DNA from: an uncultured Blautia sp.
GTDB taxonomy: Bacteria; Bacillota; Clostridia; Lachnospirales; Lachnospiraceae
DNA: 64,000 nt
Assembly: GCF_934371575.1 (NCBI RefSeq)
Contig: NZ_CAKRNY010000016.1
Span: forward strand, 9,318 to 73,317
Reading direction: 5' to 3'
Under the pieces are notes generated by a model. The model saw only the letters and a list, made by a program, of their open reading frames with translations. It was not told where the DNA came from and searched no databases. The translations under genes and the position numbers were made by a program. Shown here piece after piece: positions 43,568-53,413 of the stretch. How positions within the stretch are numbered: position 1 is the first letter of the stretch; each line of letters opens with the position of its first letter.

Positions 43568-43957
43568 TCACAGATACTGGCTAAACTCTATTTTTTCTTT
43601 ATTCGGTCCCTCAATTGTAAAAAATCTGACACCATTTTCCCAGAATGGTAAAAAATGGATTATATCCCTGGTGGTATTCAGATCCGCCTGATTGATCAGT
43701 TCATATACTTTTTCGATATCTTTTACATCAATTGCGACGTGATCTATAGCGCCTGATTCCATTTTTGCGGCTTTATTCTCATAGGTCTCGATTACCAGAT
43801 TATTCAGCTTGAGGAATGCAACTTTCTCCTTTGCTTCCTCGTTGACAGTCTGCAAAGCAACCTCAAATCCAAGCTTTCCATAAAATTCAATGGTTGTTTC
43901 TATATCATTTGTAGGAATTCCTACATGCTGAATTCCATTTAACTGCTCCCTTAACAT
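43568..43957 (-). CDS. VOC-superfamily (glyoxalase/dioxygenase fold) protein
   Basis: 129 aa with two beta-alpha-beta-beta-beta modules: IQHVGIPTNDIETTIEFYGKLGF at the start and AIDHVAIDVKDIEKVYELI near residue 72. Metal ligands are likely His11, His74 and the terminal Glu of KIEFSQ. The reaction is unknown; VOC proteins include glyoxalases, epimerases and isomerases. It is the last gene of the hexuronate/gluconate operon, and its start overlaps the previous stop (TAATG), which suggests a sugar-acid isomerase or epimerase role. Confidence 0.78.
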   Translation of the reverse strand: MLREQLNGIQHVGIPTNDIETTIEFYGKLGFEVALQTVNEEAKEKVAFLKLNNLVIETYENKAAKMESGAIDHVAIDVKDIEKVYELINQADLNTTRDIIHFLPFWENGVRFFTIEGPNKEKIEFSQYL

Positions 43958-44217
43958 TATTTCTCCTCCTGTTTTTTCTCATACAACAGCCCGGCTTCGT
44001 CCAGCTTTTCTAAAATCTGCCTCTTTTCCTCTTCCGTCTCAACTGGAATCTGCAATTCTCCATAGGCAAAATCCGGCAGACTTAAAACTCCCAGCATGGA
44101 TTTTGCATCTACTATATAACGGCCATAGCATAAATCCACATCATATGCAATTGATTCTGCAATACTGACCAGTTTACTTGCATTCTGCATAGTTCCCAAT
44201 ATTACCTTTATTTTCAT
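43957..44217 (-). CDS. HPr-like protein lacking the phosphorylatable histidine
   Basis: 86 aa from the ATG at 44217 (AGGAG site 9 nt upstream). The C-terminal part of the HPr fold is clear: LVSIAESIAYDVDLCY, and KSMLGVLSL with the regulatory-serine position at Ser40. The active-site loop GLHARPA of HPr is replaced by MQNASK and shortened by three residues, so no His15 equivalent exists. This is the logic of Bacillus Crh, a serine-only HPr paralog used in catabolite repression. Lying between gntP and the VOC gene, it may tune this sugar-acid operon. It cannot serve as a PTS phosphocarrier. Confidence 0.75.
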   Translation of the reverse strand: MKIKVILGTMQNASKLVSIAESIAYDVDLCYGRYIVDAKSMLGVLSLPDFAYGELQIPVETEEEKRQILEKLDEAGLLYEKKQEEK

Positions 44218-44230
44218 CACTTTCACGCTC

Positions 44231-45589
44231 CTACGCAAACAGGCTGATCACAATCGCACAGACCAGACCTGTAATTCCAATAATGGTTTCCATCATGGTC
44301 CAGGATTTCAAGGTCGTCTTCTCATCAATCTCAAGAAGGGAGCTGACCAGCCAGAAGCCTGAATCATTTACATGGCTGAAAGCGGTTGCGCCTCCGTTGA
44401 TGGCACAGACCATGGCTGCCAGATAAAGTGGTGACAATCCTGCTACTCCAGGCATAGCCGCCATGATTCCCGCAGCCATTGTCATGGCTACTACTGCTGC
44501 TCCAACAGATGCGCGGATCAGTGCTGCGATGAGAAAGGCAACCAGTACTAACGGAAGACCGCTTTTTTCAAGGGCTGGTCCGATAATATTTCCCATGCCG
44601 CTGTCCTGAAGCACCCAGCGGATAATTCCACCGCCAGTGATCACCAGAAGGATCTGTCCTGTAGGGCGAAGGGAACGGTCCAGAATTTTCTTTAACTGTT
44701 CTCCATCATACCCCTGCTTTTTACCAAGGAAGTACATGGCACACAGCACAGCTATGATCAGCGCTACAAATGGAGTTCCCAGAAATTCCAGCACTGGTCT
44801 CACTGGATCAATACCAGGAATATAAGTTGAAATTGTGTTACACAAAATCAATACCAGCGGTACAAGGATAATACATAACACCGTAGAAAACTTCGGAAGA
44901 TTTCCTTCTTCAGCTTCCCGAACCTCCTGAATGTTTGAAGGAAGTCCTGCATCAATTTTACTTCCGATAAATTTTGACCATAAAATACCTGCAAAGATCA
45001 GTGACAGAATTCCAACAGGCACACCAACTGCGATCATAATGCCAAGATCCACGTTCAGCATATTTGCCACCAGAACAGAGCCTGCCGATGGTGGAATAAA
45101 GGCAAAGCCTGTGGCCAGTCCCGCCAGAAGAGGGATCACATAGTATAAAGTAGATTTCTTTGTCTTTTTTGCAAGTCCAAATGCCAGAGGAATGAGAATC
45201 ACCACACCAGCCTCAAAGAATACGGTTGTACCAACTACCAGCCCTGTGATTCCCAGTGCAATTCCAGATTTTTTCTCGCCGAATTTATTGATCAAAGTCT
45301 GGGCAACACATTGTGCACCTCCGGATACTTCCAGGATTCCGCCAAACAATGAGCCAAGTCCAATTAACAGGACAATCCCCTGCAGGGTATCCCCGGCACC
45401 TTTTTCCACTGTGTTTACAAGTGTTGGAACCGGCATTCCGGCTCCAAGTCCAATAACCAGCGCTGAAATCAGCAGTGATAAAATCGGATGAATCTTAAAT
45501 TTAATGATAAGAAGCAGAAGCAATATAATTCCTGCTGCTGCCGCGATCAGCAGTCTTGCTGACTCCGCCGCAAATACCGGTTCTGTCAT
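44231..45589 (-). CDS. GntP-family gluconate:H+ symporter
   Basis: 452 aa from the ATG at 45589, with a GGGGAGGAG site; a start at 45616 lacks one. About 12-14 membrane helices and family segments such as IHPILSLLISALVIGLGAGM, VSGGAQCVAQTLINKFGEKKSG and the terminal AINGGATAFSHVNDSGFW, which is diagnostic of GntP transporters. Likely substrates are gluconate, fructuronate or related sugar acids. It is 119 nt after the oxidoreductase gene and 13 nt before the HPr-like gene. Confidence 0.88.
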   Translation of the reverse strand: MTEPVFAAESARLLIAAAAGIILLLLLIIKFKIHPILSLLISALVIGLGAGMPVPTLVNTVEKGAGDTLQGIVLLIGLGSLFGGILEVSGGAQCVAQTLINKFGEKKSGIALGITGLVVGTTVFFEAGVVILIPLAFGLAKKTKKSTLYYVIPLLAGLATGFAFIPPSAGSVLVANMLNVDLGIMIAVGVPVGILSLIFAGILWSKFIGSKIDAGLPSNIQEVREAEEGNLPKFSTVLCIILVPLVLILCNTISTYIPGIDPVRPVLEFLGTPFVALIIAVLCAMYFLGKKQGYDGEQLKKILDRSLRPTGQILLVITGGGIIRWVLQDSGMGNIIGPALEKSGLPLVLVAFLIAALIRASVGAAVVAMTMAAGIMAAMPGVAGLSPLYLAAMVCAINGGATAFSHVNDSGFWLVSSLLEIDEKTTLKSWTMMETIIGITGLVCAIVISLFA

Positions 45590-45708
45590 TTTGTATCTCC
45601 TCCCCAAATTTCTCATTCAATAATCTACAGTTAAACAAATAATAACACCCGCATTTTTACTATCCTATATTCGGGACTTATCAGCGTAGTGCATCTCAGA
45701 TAAATTTA

Positions 45709-47328
45709 TTACGCCGCAACATATTTATGGATGGTAGCTCGCACAGCGCCAGGTCCTGCGATCATTTCCCGGAACATGTTCTCAATCTTCTCTCCCACAC
45801 CAGCTTTGTAAAGATCTGTGAAGAACAGACGCTCGTTAGAAAGGATTGGCTTCAGCTGATCCTTGAATGTCTCAGGTTTTCCGATGACAATATCCTTTAA
45901 CTGCTCCTGAAGTTCTTCATTCATCGGATCCGGAGCAAGTTCATATTTGTTGCCCTCATCATCAACAGCCAGCATATATCTCAGCCATCCGGCAATTCCA
46001 AGAGGAATTGCGGTAAGCCTGGACGCATCTCCGAATCTTTCTACATATGCTTTTACCGTCTCGCCAAAACGAATGCCAACCATCTGGGACACGTCAACAG
46101 CCAGACGAAGGTTGGTATCACCCAGGTATTCATTTGGGAAACGATCATGGAAAAGCTCGTCCACAAAAGCCTGTGGGGAAAGGATTCCAGGATCTGCAAC
46201 TACCGGAAGGCCTTCATCATAGGCTACCATACGTGCCATTTTCATCATGTCTTCATTTGTATTCAGCATATGGGCAAAAAGGTCATATCCAAGAACCACA
46301 CCAAGAGGACCAGTTGCAGAATGGACCGGATTCAGACATACCGTTACTTTCATTCTTTCAGAAAGGTTTACTGTATTTCGGTCTGCCATGTATACACCGA
46401 AGCCTTTTTCCAAAGCAGGACGTCCGTTGGGGAAGCTGTCCTCGATTACAAGATACTGTGGTTTCTCAGCATTTACAAATGGTGCAATGTATGTTTTCTT
46501 GCTTGTGATAACAGGCTGCATGCTTTCCACTCCAAGCTTCTCAAGGTCAGCTGCAATCTGCTCACTGGGACGAGGTGTGATCTTATCGATCATGGTCCAT
46601 GGGAAAGCAACCACTTTCTCATCACTTACATAGCTTACAAATCCATCATCTACGAAGCCGGCTTTCTTCCACTCTTCTGTCATAGTCAGCACAGACTCCC
46701 GGAGCTTCGCACCATTCTGGGAGCAATTGTCCATAGATACAAGAGCGATCGGATACTTGCCTGCTTTATATCTCTCGTAAAGCATTGCCACCAGAACTGC
46801 CATGGCTCCTGTAGCCTTGTCCGGACCATTCTGGATATCTGCCTGTACAAATGGGAACCAGGTTCCGTCAGCTTTATGTAATGCGTATCCTTTTTCCGTG
46901 ATGGTAAAGGATACCATCTGAAGGGATTTGCTGGTAAAAATCTCTTTCAGGCGGTTCCACTGAGCCAGGTCTGAAGACTGAGCCTTTACTGCTTCTGCCA
47001 GAGCACCCAGAACCTTGTACTCACGGGTTCCGTCTCCATGAAGGATTACGTTTAACCCAAGATTGTCATATGGCTCATAAATCTTATCCACTACATCATA
47101 GTCAAAGGTCTCCACGCAGGTGATGCCTCTGTCCAGAATTCCTTTTTCCAGAAGTCCGTCTGCAATACCGCCGATAAATACGCGGAAAATATTGCCGATT
47201 CCAAAGTGTACCCATACTGGAGCTTCTTTCGCTCTGGCAGATACTTTCTCCACATCATAGCCAGGCAGCTGGATTCCTGCCTTTTCCCATGCTTCATGCT
47301 CTTTGATTCCTGTTATTGTTAATTTCAT
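45709..47328 (-). CDS. uxuB: Fructuronate reductase / mannitol dehydrogenase-family enzyme
   Basis: 539 aa, polyol-specific long-chain dehydrogenase family. The N-terminal Rossmann part begins WVHFGIGNIFRVF near residue 39. The catalytic signature K-x5-N-x2-H is seen in MKVTVCLNPVHSATG near 330. Members reduce fructuronate to mannonate or oxidise mannitol/arabinitol. The adjacent GntP transporter and divergent ROK regulator favour hexuronate/sugar-acid metabolism, hence uxuB, though the partner uxuA is not in the window. It has a perfect AAGGAGG site. Confidence 0.72.
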   Translation of the reverse strand: MKLTITGIKEHEAWEKAGIQLPGYDVEKVSARAKEAPVWVHFGIGNIFRVFIGGIADGLLEKGILDRGITCVETFDYDVVDKIYEPYDNLGLNVILHGDGTREYKVLGALAEAVKAQSSDLAQWNRLKEIFTSKSLQMVSFTITEKGYALHKADGTWFPFVQADIQNGPDKATGAMAVLVAMLYERYKAGKYPIALVSMDNCSQNGAKLRESVLTMTEEWKKAGFVDDGFVSYVSDEKVVAFPWTMIDKITPRPSEQIAADLEKLGVESMQPVITSKKTYIAPFVNAEKPQYLVIEDSFPNGRPALEKGFGVYMADRNTVNLSERMKVTVCLNPVHSATGPLGVVLGYDLFAHMLNTNEDMMKMARMVAYDEGLPVVADPGILSPQAFVDELFHDRFPNEYLGDTNLRLAVDVSQMVGIRFGETVKAYVERFGDASRLTAIPLGIAGWLRYMLAVDDEGNKYELAPDPMNEELQEQLKDIVIGKPETFKDQLKPILSNERLFFTDLYKAGVGEKIENMFREMIAGPGAVRATIHKYVAA

Positions 47329-47743
47329 GTTCTGTTCCTCCTTGATTTTCTTCTTGTACAGATCTGATTCTCAATCCCAATCTGTTTTGTTGTTCTTTAT
47401 ATTTCTTTTCGTTTTAACTTATGTGTATGTCTTAACTGTAAGTTGAGTATATATCTTTTTTTCATAAAAATCTATTGACAGAAATTATAATTTTTGTTTC
47501 TAATTTTTGTATGGTTTTACCAGTAGTTTTCTGCTTATTGCTTTTTTAACTGTTCTATACTAAAATGCAAGTAAGACTTAACATTATCTGATACAGCAAA
47601 GATTACGTGATGACTGTTCACTTCATGGTCTGCAATACACGCTTTGTTACCAGTGGACAGTGGCATTACGTATTTGAGTATTTGAGTATTTGTTAACAGT
47701 TACTAACCTTACGTTGTACCAAGAACATAACCAGGAGACTATC
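47329..47743. promoter_or_regulatory. Divergent regulatory region of uxuB-like and ROK genes
   Basis: A 415-nt spacer with an AACTTA ... TAAGTT inverted pair (about 47416-47445) and a related run of TAAG/CTTA motifs that may bind the ROK repressor. At 47671-47692 an 8-bp unit TATTTGAG occurs 2.75 times in tandem, 50 nt upstream of the ROK start. No RNA element was recognised. Confidence 0.45.
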
Positions 47744-48877
47744 ATGAGTGAAAAAGGATTAACCACCATCGCTTTAAAAAAGATAAACCGTTCCAAGATT
47801 TACCAATACATTTACCGGAGCAAACTGACCTCCAAGCTACAGATTGTCCAGGATCTGCAGATGGGTCTGTCTACTGTCAGCCAGAATTTAAATCTTCTGG
47901 AAAATGAAGGGCTGATTGAGAAAAATGGTTACTTTGATTCCACCGGAGGACGAAAGGCCAATGCCATTCAGATCGTTTCGGATTTCAAAATTTCCATTGG
48001 TGTTGGCATATTAAAAAATATGTTTCATATCACCGCTATCGATCTGTACGGAAACACGATCTGTACCGATACCATTCCGCTTACCTACTCAAACACAGCT
48101 GCGTATTACCAGCAGCTCACTGACAAAGTCAAAGACTTTATTGAAAAAAAACAGTATCCGGAAGACAAAATTCTTGGCGTTTCCATTGCTACCCAGGGAA
48201 TTACCTCCCCGGATAATACCACTGTTATCTACGGAAACATTATGAACAACACAGGTATGCGTCTGAAGGATTTTTCCAGGCATCTGCCTTATCCCTGCCA
48301 TCTGGAGCATGACTCCAAATCAGCTGCTTTTCTGGAATTATGGAATCATCCGGAGCTTGACAGTGCTGTTGTTTTTTTATTGAATCGAAATCTTGGCGGT
48401 GCCATTATCACCAATCACCAGATTCACCAGGGATGTTCCATGCACAGCGGAACAATTGAGCATATATGCATCAACCCTGACGGACCACTTTGCTACTGCG
48501 GAAACCGGGGCTGTCTGGAAACCTATTGCTCTGCCAACTCTCTGGAACAGGCCAGCGGCATGACTATAAAGGAATTTTTCCCTCTTTTAAGAGAAAAAAA
48601 ATCTCCCCGGCTTATACAAATCTGGGAGGATTATCTCAATCATCTGGCTTTTGCAATGAAAAACCTGAATCTGGTTATTGATGCGCCAATCATTATCAGT
48701 GGATATCTGGCACCTTATTTTACGGAAGAAGACACGGATTATCTGCTGCGGCAAATCAATTCCATGACTCCTTTTGAACTGGAAGAAGAACAGCTTCTTG
48801 TGGGAACTCATGGGCAGTATACGCCGGCGATCGGAGCTGCACTTTTTTATGTGGAGAAATTTATCCAGTCGGTTTGA
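47744..48877 (+). CDS. ROK-family transcriptional regulator
   Basis: 377 aa from the ATG at 47744, with AGGAG 6-7 nt upstream; the frame stays open to 47690. An N-terminal winged helix (KLQIVQDLQMGLSTVSQNLNLLENEGLI near residue 36) is followed by a sugar-kinase-like ROK domain with the zinc-binding CYCGNRGCLETYC near 247. This is a NagC/XylR-type repressor. Transcribed away from the uxuB-like gene, it probably controls that operon in response to a sugar or sugar acid. Confidence 0.88.
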   Translation: MSEKGLTTIALKKINRSKIYQYIYRSKLTSKLQIVQDLQMGLSTVSQNLNLLENEGLIEKNGYFDSTGGRKANAIQIVSDFKISIGVGILKNMFHITAIDLYGNTICTDTIPLTYSNTAAYYQQLTDKVKDFIEKKQYPEDKILGVSIATQGITSPDNTTVIYGNIMNNTGMRLKDFSRHLPYPCHLEHDSKSAAFLELWNHPELDSAVVFLLNRNLGGAIITNHQIHQGCSMHSGTIEHICINPDGPLCYCGNRGCLETYCSANSLEQASGMTIKEFFPLLREKKSPRLIQIWEDYLNHLAFAMKNLNLVIDAPIIISGYLAPYFTEEDTDYLLRQINSMTPFELEEEQLLVGTHGQYTPAIGAALFYVEKFIQSV

Positions 48878-48931
48878 CCATTTAAAATCAAGGTAAAACA
48901 AAACACGGATTAGGAATGAGTCCCGGTAAAT

Positions 48932-48966
48932 TTCGCCCAAAGCATATAATTACACATTTTGCTTGA
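48932..48966. repeat. Dispersed repeat B, copy 1
   Basis: The block around AAAGCATATAATTACACATTTT is identical to 54441-54463 and the 35-nt surround differs only by one inserted C and one substitution. Copy 2 forms part of the marR promoter. Confidence 0.7.
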
Positions 48967-48969
48967 TAT

Positions 48970-49035
48970 AAAAAGACAATATAGAATTTGCAAATGTTTT
49001 ACAGTAAATTATGCAAAATCTTATATTGTCTTTTA
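48970..49035. terminator. Bidirectional terminator between ROK and GH3 genes
   Basis: A long AAAAGACAATATA ... TATATTGTCTTTT stem (about 20 bp with inner pairing GAATTTGC/GCAAAATC) separates the convergent genes. A second GCTAATCT/AGATTAGC hairpin follows at 49042-49074 nearer the GH3 stop. Confidence 0.72.
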
Positions 49036-49087
49036 TCTATTCAGCTAATCTGGAATCAGATGCAAGATTAGCCGAAATTCTTATTTT

Positions 49088-51883
49088 TTATTTTCTCTTC
49101 TTCCAAGCTACTTTGTAAAGTCCGAAGATTACAAGTGCCAGAAGCAGTACATCTACAATGCCCATTACATATACCCAGGTGGATAAACCAGATTTACTCA
49201 ATTCCTGAGCATTGGAGTTTGCGATGGTGTAGAGGATATTGTGGCAGGCTTTTCTGAGGGCCTGCTGACCGGAGTTGTTATCCAGAACAATATCGGTTAC
49301 TTTCTCGCCTAATGTAGACAGCATCAGATCGCAGCCATTGAAAATTGCGATATCTGCATCCTTGAAGTTATCACCGATATAGTCTGTGATAACCATTCCC
49401 TTAAATCCCCATTCGTTACGGAGAACATCATTGTTCAATGCAAAGCTTCCACCGCACCAGTCAGTTCCGATTCGGCTGTCAGCGTCCATAACAGCAGTTG
49501 CATTTCCCTCTTTTACTGCCAACTCGAAGGCTTTCAGATATACCTCACGAATTGCCTGTTCACTTGTCCATACGCACACATTTTCACGGTTTGTTTCCTG
49601 ATTGTCCAGTGCGAAATGTTTGATGTAGCAATAAATTCCATTTTCAGCAGTTCCTCTTGCAAAACCAGCTGCTGTTTTTCCAGCAAGAATGCCATCCTCA
49701 GAATAATACTCAAAGTTACGTCCGCCAAATGCAGTTCTGTGAATATTCATAGCCGGAGCGTAAAGACCACTTACTCCGTATACTTTTGCTTCATTGCTCA
49801 TGCTCTCGCCTAATTTCTGGGCAAGTTCCTGATTCCATGTTGAAGCCAGTGTTACTGCACTTGTATACTGGATTCCGGAAGCTCCGTTTACAAGACCGTT
49901 AATGCCGGCGGGACCATCGGTATCCATGGTTTTATATTTTCCAACAGAACTTACTTCTGCTGTTGCAAAGCCACCGAATCCAGTCAGCTGAACCATATCA
50001 TCCAGGGAAAGCTGTTCCAAAAGCTTATCCCACTGAGGATCGTCGTAGTCCAGCCCCTTCATGTCATCTACTGTTAAACCATTCTTTGCAAATGTGATCG
50101 GTTCGTCAGAATCATCAACCGGGAATTTTGGATTTTCCAATGCATCAATAATTTCCTCAGAAGCATCCTTCCAATCAGGTCTCTCTGTTACATCAGTGCC
50201 TTCCCAGTCTGCGCGGGATACATAGGTAATACTGTTACCATTACTTACATTGTCAAAATGGTTGATTGCCTCTGTAACGTCAGACTCACGTTTTCCATCA
50301 TTAGCTTCGTTATAAATCACATCCTCATCTACAACAAAGTTCTTGCTGTCCAGCACATCATGTGCATTATCCATTACCTTAATTTCATAGGTTCCAGCTT
50401 CCAGTACATATGAACCACCATCAGCTTTGATTCCCTGCCAGTCATAAGAAGCCAGATCTTCCACTGGAATCTCAAAGGAAACAATTTCAGAGGCACCGGG
50501 TTCCAGAATCTGTGTTTTTCCATAATCAATCAGATTTACATGGGATTTCTCAATACCACCTACATAATATGGTGCAGTCTCATAAATCTGGACCACATCT
50601 TTTCCGCTCACATCACCAGTGTTAGTTACTGTGACATCCATTTTCACAGTAGTTCCGTCATTCTCGAAACCAGTAATCTTCTGGACAAAATCTGTGTAGC
50701 TTAAACCATATCCAAATGGATACTGCACAGCTTTGTGATATGCTTCTTCATCACATTTTCCAGTTTCGTTGTCTACCCAGCGGGTTTCATAATATCTGTA
50801 ACCCACATAGATATTTTCCTGGTAATCCAGATACAGATAATGCTCCAGTTCAAACCACTGTGTCTGAACAAGGCTGTCAGTATTCGGATATTCAAAATCT
50901 CCTGAATTATAATAAGCCGGATTAGCAGTTACATCATAAGCGTATGTATCTGCGAGACGGCCAGATGGGTTTACCTCACCGCATAATACACTTCCAATTG
51001 CATTGCATCCTGTGGAACCAGGATTTCCAATCCAAAGTGCTGCATCAATCTGGTCTTCGTCCAGGAAACCTAATTCCATTGGATTTCCAGAATTGATCAG
51101 AACAACTACTTTGTCAAAATTGGTCTCTGCAATATCCAACATATCTCTTTCATTATCTGTAAGCTCAAGATAATGTTTACCAGCTGTGCCGCCAACCTTA
51201 TCCGCCATGTCAGTAGGAAGGTCGCCACCCTCACCACCGCTTCTGCTGAATACCACAACCGCTGTATCAGAAAAGCTCTTTGCATTATCAATGATGTCGT
51301 CTGTGAACTCATCTGCGGAAGGCTCATAGTTGTTATAATCACCGCCAGTCAGATGGAAAATGTCTGTTCCTGTTTTCTCTGTCAGTCTTTCTTCATAAAA
51401 TGTTTTCAGTTCATCATTTGTTTCAAATCCAGCATTCTGAAGTCCTGTGTACAAGTCCACGTTATTGGACTCATCTCCTGCACCGGAACCAGTTCCGCCA
51501 TATGCAACAGACAGGGAAGAATAACCAAATAAATTGATCTTTCCCTGAATTGGAAGTGCATTGTTCTCGTTTTTCAGAAGAACAATTCCTTCACTTTCAA
51601 TTTCTTCTGTAAGATCCTTTGCATCATCCCTGGCCTGTTTGATCTCTGGGGAATCCATATTGATCTTATTGAAATAGATGTCAATAATGTTATTAAAATT
51701 GTAGATTGCACCGTTTGCCCCCACAATAATTATCAGCAGAAGGCTTAAAAGGACTGTTCCAACTGTACGTCCTTTTGTAAATGTCCCCTTTCCTTTCACA
51801 CCTGCTCTGATGGTCATTGCAATTGCAAGTACTGCAAGCACTGCCACGATGACAGTAAAAATAAGCACTGTCTTTGCTGTCAT
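49088..51883 (-). CDS. Membrane-anchored GH3 glycoside hydrolase with permuted domain order
   Basis: 931 aa. Two N-terminal membrane helices (about 5-25 and 44-62) and a third at the C terminus (about 903-925). Between them the order is: GH3 C-terminal domain (VLLKNENNALPI near 100, NSGNPMEL near 263, GYGLSY near 395); an Fn3-like domain (405-510); then the GH3 TIM barrel (MDTDGPAGING near 655, KHFALDNQE, MDADSRIGTDWCGG near 793, FKGMVITDYIGD near 825 with the expected Asp nucleophile). This C-before-N order is known for some clostridial beta-glucosidases. The enzyme probably hydrolyses beta-glucosides or xylosides at the cell surface. Confidence 0.88.
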   Translation of the reverse strand: MTAKTVLIFTVIVAVLAVLAIAMTIRAGVKGKGTFTKGRTVGTVLLSLLLIIIVGANGAIYNFNNIIDIYFNKINMDSPEIKQARDDAKDLTEEIESEGIVLLKNENNALPIQGKINLFGYSSLSVAYGGTGSGAGDESNNVDLYTGLQNAGFETNDELKTFYEERLTEKTGTDIFHLTGGDYNNYEPSADEFTDDIIDNAKSFSDTAVVVFSRSGGEGGDLPTDMADKVGGTAGKHYLELTDNERDMLDIAETNFDKVVVLINSGNPMELGFLDEDQIDAALWIGNPGSTGCNAIGSVLCGEVNPSGRLADTYAYDVTANPAYYNSGDFEYPNTDSLVQTQWFELEHYLYLDYQENIYVGYRYYETRWVDNETGKCDEEAYHKAVQYPFGYGLSYTDFVQKITGFENDGTTVKMDVTVTNTGDVSGKDVVQIYETAPYYVGGIEKSHVNLIDYGKTQILEPGASEIVSFEIPVEDLASYDWQGIKADGGSYVLEAGTYEIKVMDNAHDVLDSKNFVVDEDVIYNEANDGKRESDVTEAINHFDNVSNGNSITYVSRADWEGTDVTERPDWKDASEEIIDALENPKFPVDDSDEPITFAKNGLTVDDMKGLDYDDPQWDKLLEQLSLDDMVQLTGFGGFATAEVSSVGKYKTMDTDGPAGINGLVNGASGIQYTSAVTLASTWNQELAQKLGESMSNEAKVYGVSGLYAPAMNIHRTAFGGRNFEYYSEDGILAGKTAAGFARGTAENGIYCYIKHFALDNQETNRENVCVWTSEQAIREVYLKAFELAVKEGNATAVMDADSRIGTDWCGGSFALNNDVLRNEWGFKGMVITDYIGDNFKDADIAIFNGCDLMLSTLGEKVTDIVLDNNSGQQALRKACHNILYTIANSNAQELSKSGLSTWVYVMGIVDVLLLALVIFGLYKVAWKKRK

Positions 51884-52111
51884 GATTTCTCCTCCTTTTT
51901 CTTTTCGATGAGATCATTTTATTGCAAAAACAGTGCTAGAAATATTTTTTTCATTAAATGTCGATTTTGTTCACAAACGACTTTCTCCTTTGGCAGAGTG
52001 CATAATTAGGCAATTTGTTTTTTGTGCAGTATTCACATTCATTTTTTTCACAACTGCTGTCCAGAAATTTCATAATAAACTTGCTTCATTGCTCCAATTC
52101 CAACTTTCTTA

Positions 52112-53413
52112 TCATTCTTTAACCGGAATCAAAATCTTCAACTCAAACCAATGCTTCTGCACACCGCAGGTAAGCATTCCATCATATTTTTCCACAATGT
52201 ATTTCATGCTCCGCATGCCAAATCCGTGAAAGTCTGTGTTATCCTTTGTCGTCTTCGGCAAGCCATCCAGCAGCTCCGGTTCTTCTTCACAATAGTTTTC
52301 TACCTTTATAAGTAAAAACTTTTTCTGTGGTGCAACCAGAAAATGAATCACCCTTTTCTCTTTTTCTTCACATTTTTCTACACATTCAATAGCATTATCC
52401 AAAGCATTTCCAAAAATGGAACACAAGTCCATCATATCCATAAAATCCAGTCTGCTTCCATCTGCTACAGCAGTCAGGCTGATTTCATGCGCCAGGCAGT
52501 AACGTTTCTTTTCACTAAGGATCGTATCCAGTACCTCATTTCCTGAATCAACTTTAGTCTCCTGCTGGCAAATATCCGCTTCCAATTTTTCCAGGGATTT
52601 CATTCGTTTTTCTGAATTATTTTCTTCTTTCAGAAATTGGATCTGATGTTTCAGATCATGATATTTCATATTGATCAGCTCAGCACTCTCCTTTGACTGC
52701 TGATACTGTTCATAACGGCTTTGCATCAGATATTGCAAGGTATCATTTTCCTGTTTCATATACATTTCCCTGCGTACCGCATGAAACGCATAGAGAAGCG
52801 CCACGCTTCCAAATGCCATAAGCGCTCTGGTATTATAAAATACAAGAGAGATGGCCTGTCCGTCCGCATCCGGTATTTTCACAGAATTTCCAAGATAAAA
52901 TCCGGCATAAGCAAATGCAAATGTATATACCAGATCACGACGCTTCACTGGTGCCATTTCGTAATCATACTGCACCAGGTGCTCCAAATAACAGGCACTG
53001 CCATACAATACTCCATATATGACCATCATAAATATCACAGACCATACCGGGCTGTAAATTCCAGTTTCTCTGGCGAACCAGACATAAGCCAGCCATTCTG
53101 CTGAAGCTGCAAATTCACCAAGCATGAACCCTCGGATACAGCAATAGGCAGCTGTTACAGGCTTGGTATTTCCCAGGATCCAGATATACAGGAATAATAA
53201 AATAATAGCAGCAAGAAGATACAGCATACCAAATCTTGGATTTTTATTCTTCGTAAAAATAAGCAGAACAGCAAATAGTATAAAAAACAAAATATTTAAG
53301 AGTACTGCTTTCGTCCCTTTTAACCGCATCTTCATCTGCATAATGTAAATTCCACAGCCAGCAGTAAGTGCTATCACAGTGTACAATAAAGGAATTCCTT
53401 TGATATCTGGCAT
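52112..53413 (-). CDS. GHKL sensor histidine kinase (AgrC/VirS type)
   Basis: 433 aa. Six to seven membrane helices in the first 215 residues form the sensor. The phospho-acceptor segment is YHDLKHQIQFL near 250. The GHKL ATPase has the N box FGNALDNAIECVEK near 335 and the G box DFHGFGMRSMKYIV near 402. It starts immediately after the response-regulator stop. Kinases of this type often sense peptides; no peptide gene or processing protease is evident here. Confidence 0.87.
   Translation of the reverse strand: MPDIKGIPLLYTVIALTAGCGIYIMQMKMRLKGTKAVLLNILFFILFAVLLIFTKNKNPRFGMLYLLAAIILLFLYIWILGNTKPVTAAYCCIRGFMLGEFAASAEWLAYVWFARETGIYSPVWSVIFMMVIYGVLYGSACYLEHLVQYDYEMAPVKRRDLVYTFAFAYAGFYLGNSVKIPDADGQAISLVFYNTRALMAFGSVALLYAFHAVRREMYMKQENDTLQYLMQSRYEQYQQSKESAELINMKYHDLKHQIQFLKEENNSEKRMKSLEKLEADICQQETKVDSGNEVLDTILSEKKRYCLAHEISLTAVADGSRLDFMDMMDLCSIFGNALDNAIECVEKCEEKEKRVIHFLVAPQKKFLLIKVENYCEEEPELLDGLPKTTKDNTDFHGFGMRSMKYIVEKYDGMLTCGVQKHWFELKILIPVKE

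Noticed and set aside
47671..47692. Start of a CRISPR-like array
   Set aside because: Only 2.75 copies of an 8-bp unit with no spacers.
47690..47743. Longer ROK protein starting at 47690
   Set aside because: TTG within the tandem repeat has no ribosome site; the ATG at 47744 has AGGAG and the conserved N terminus.
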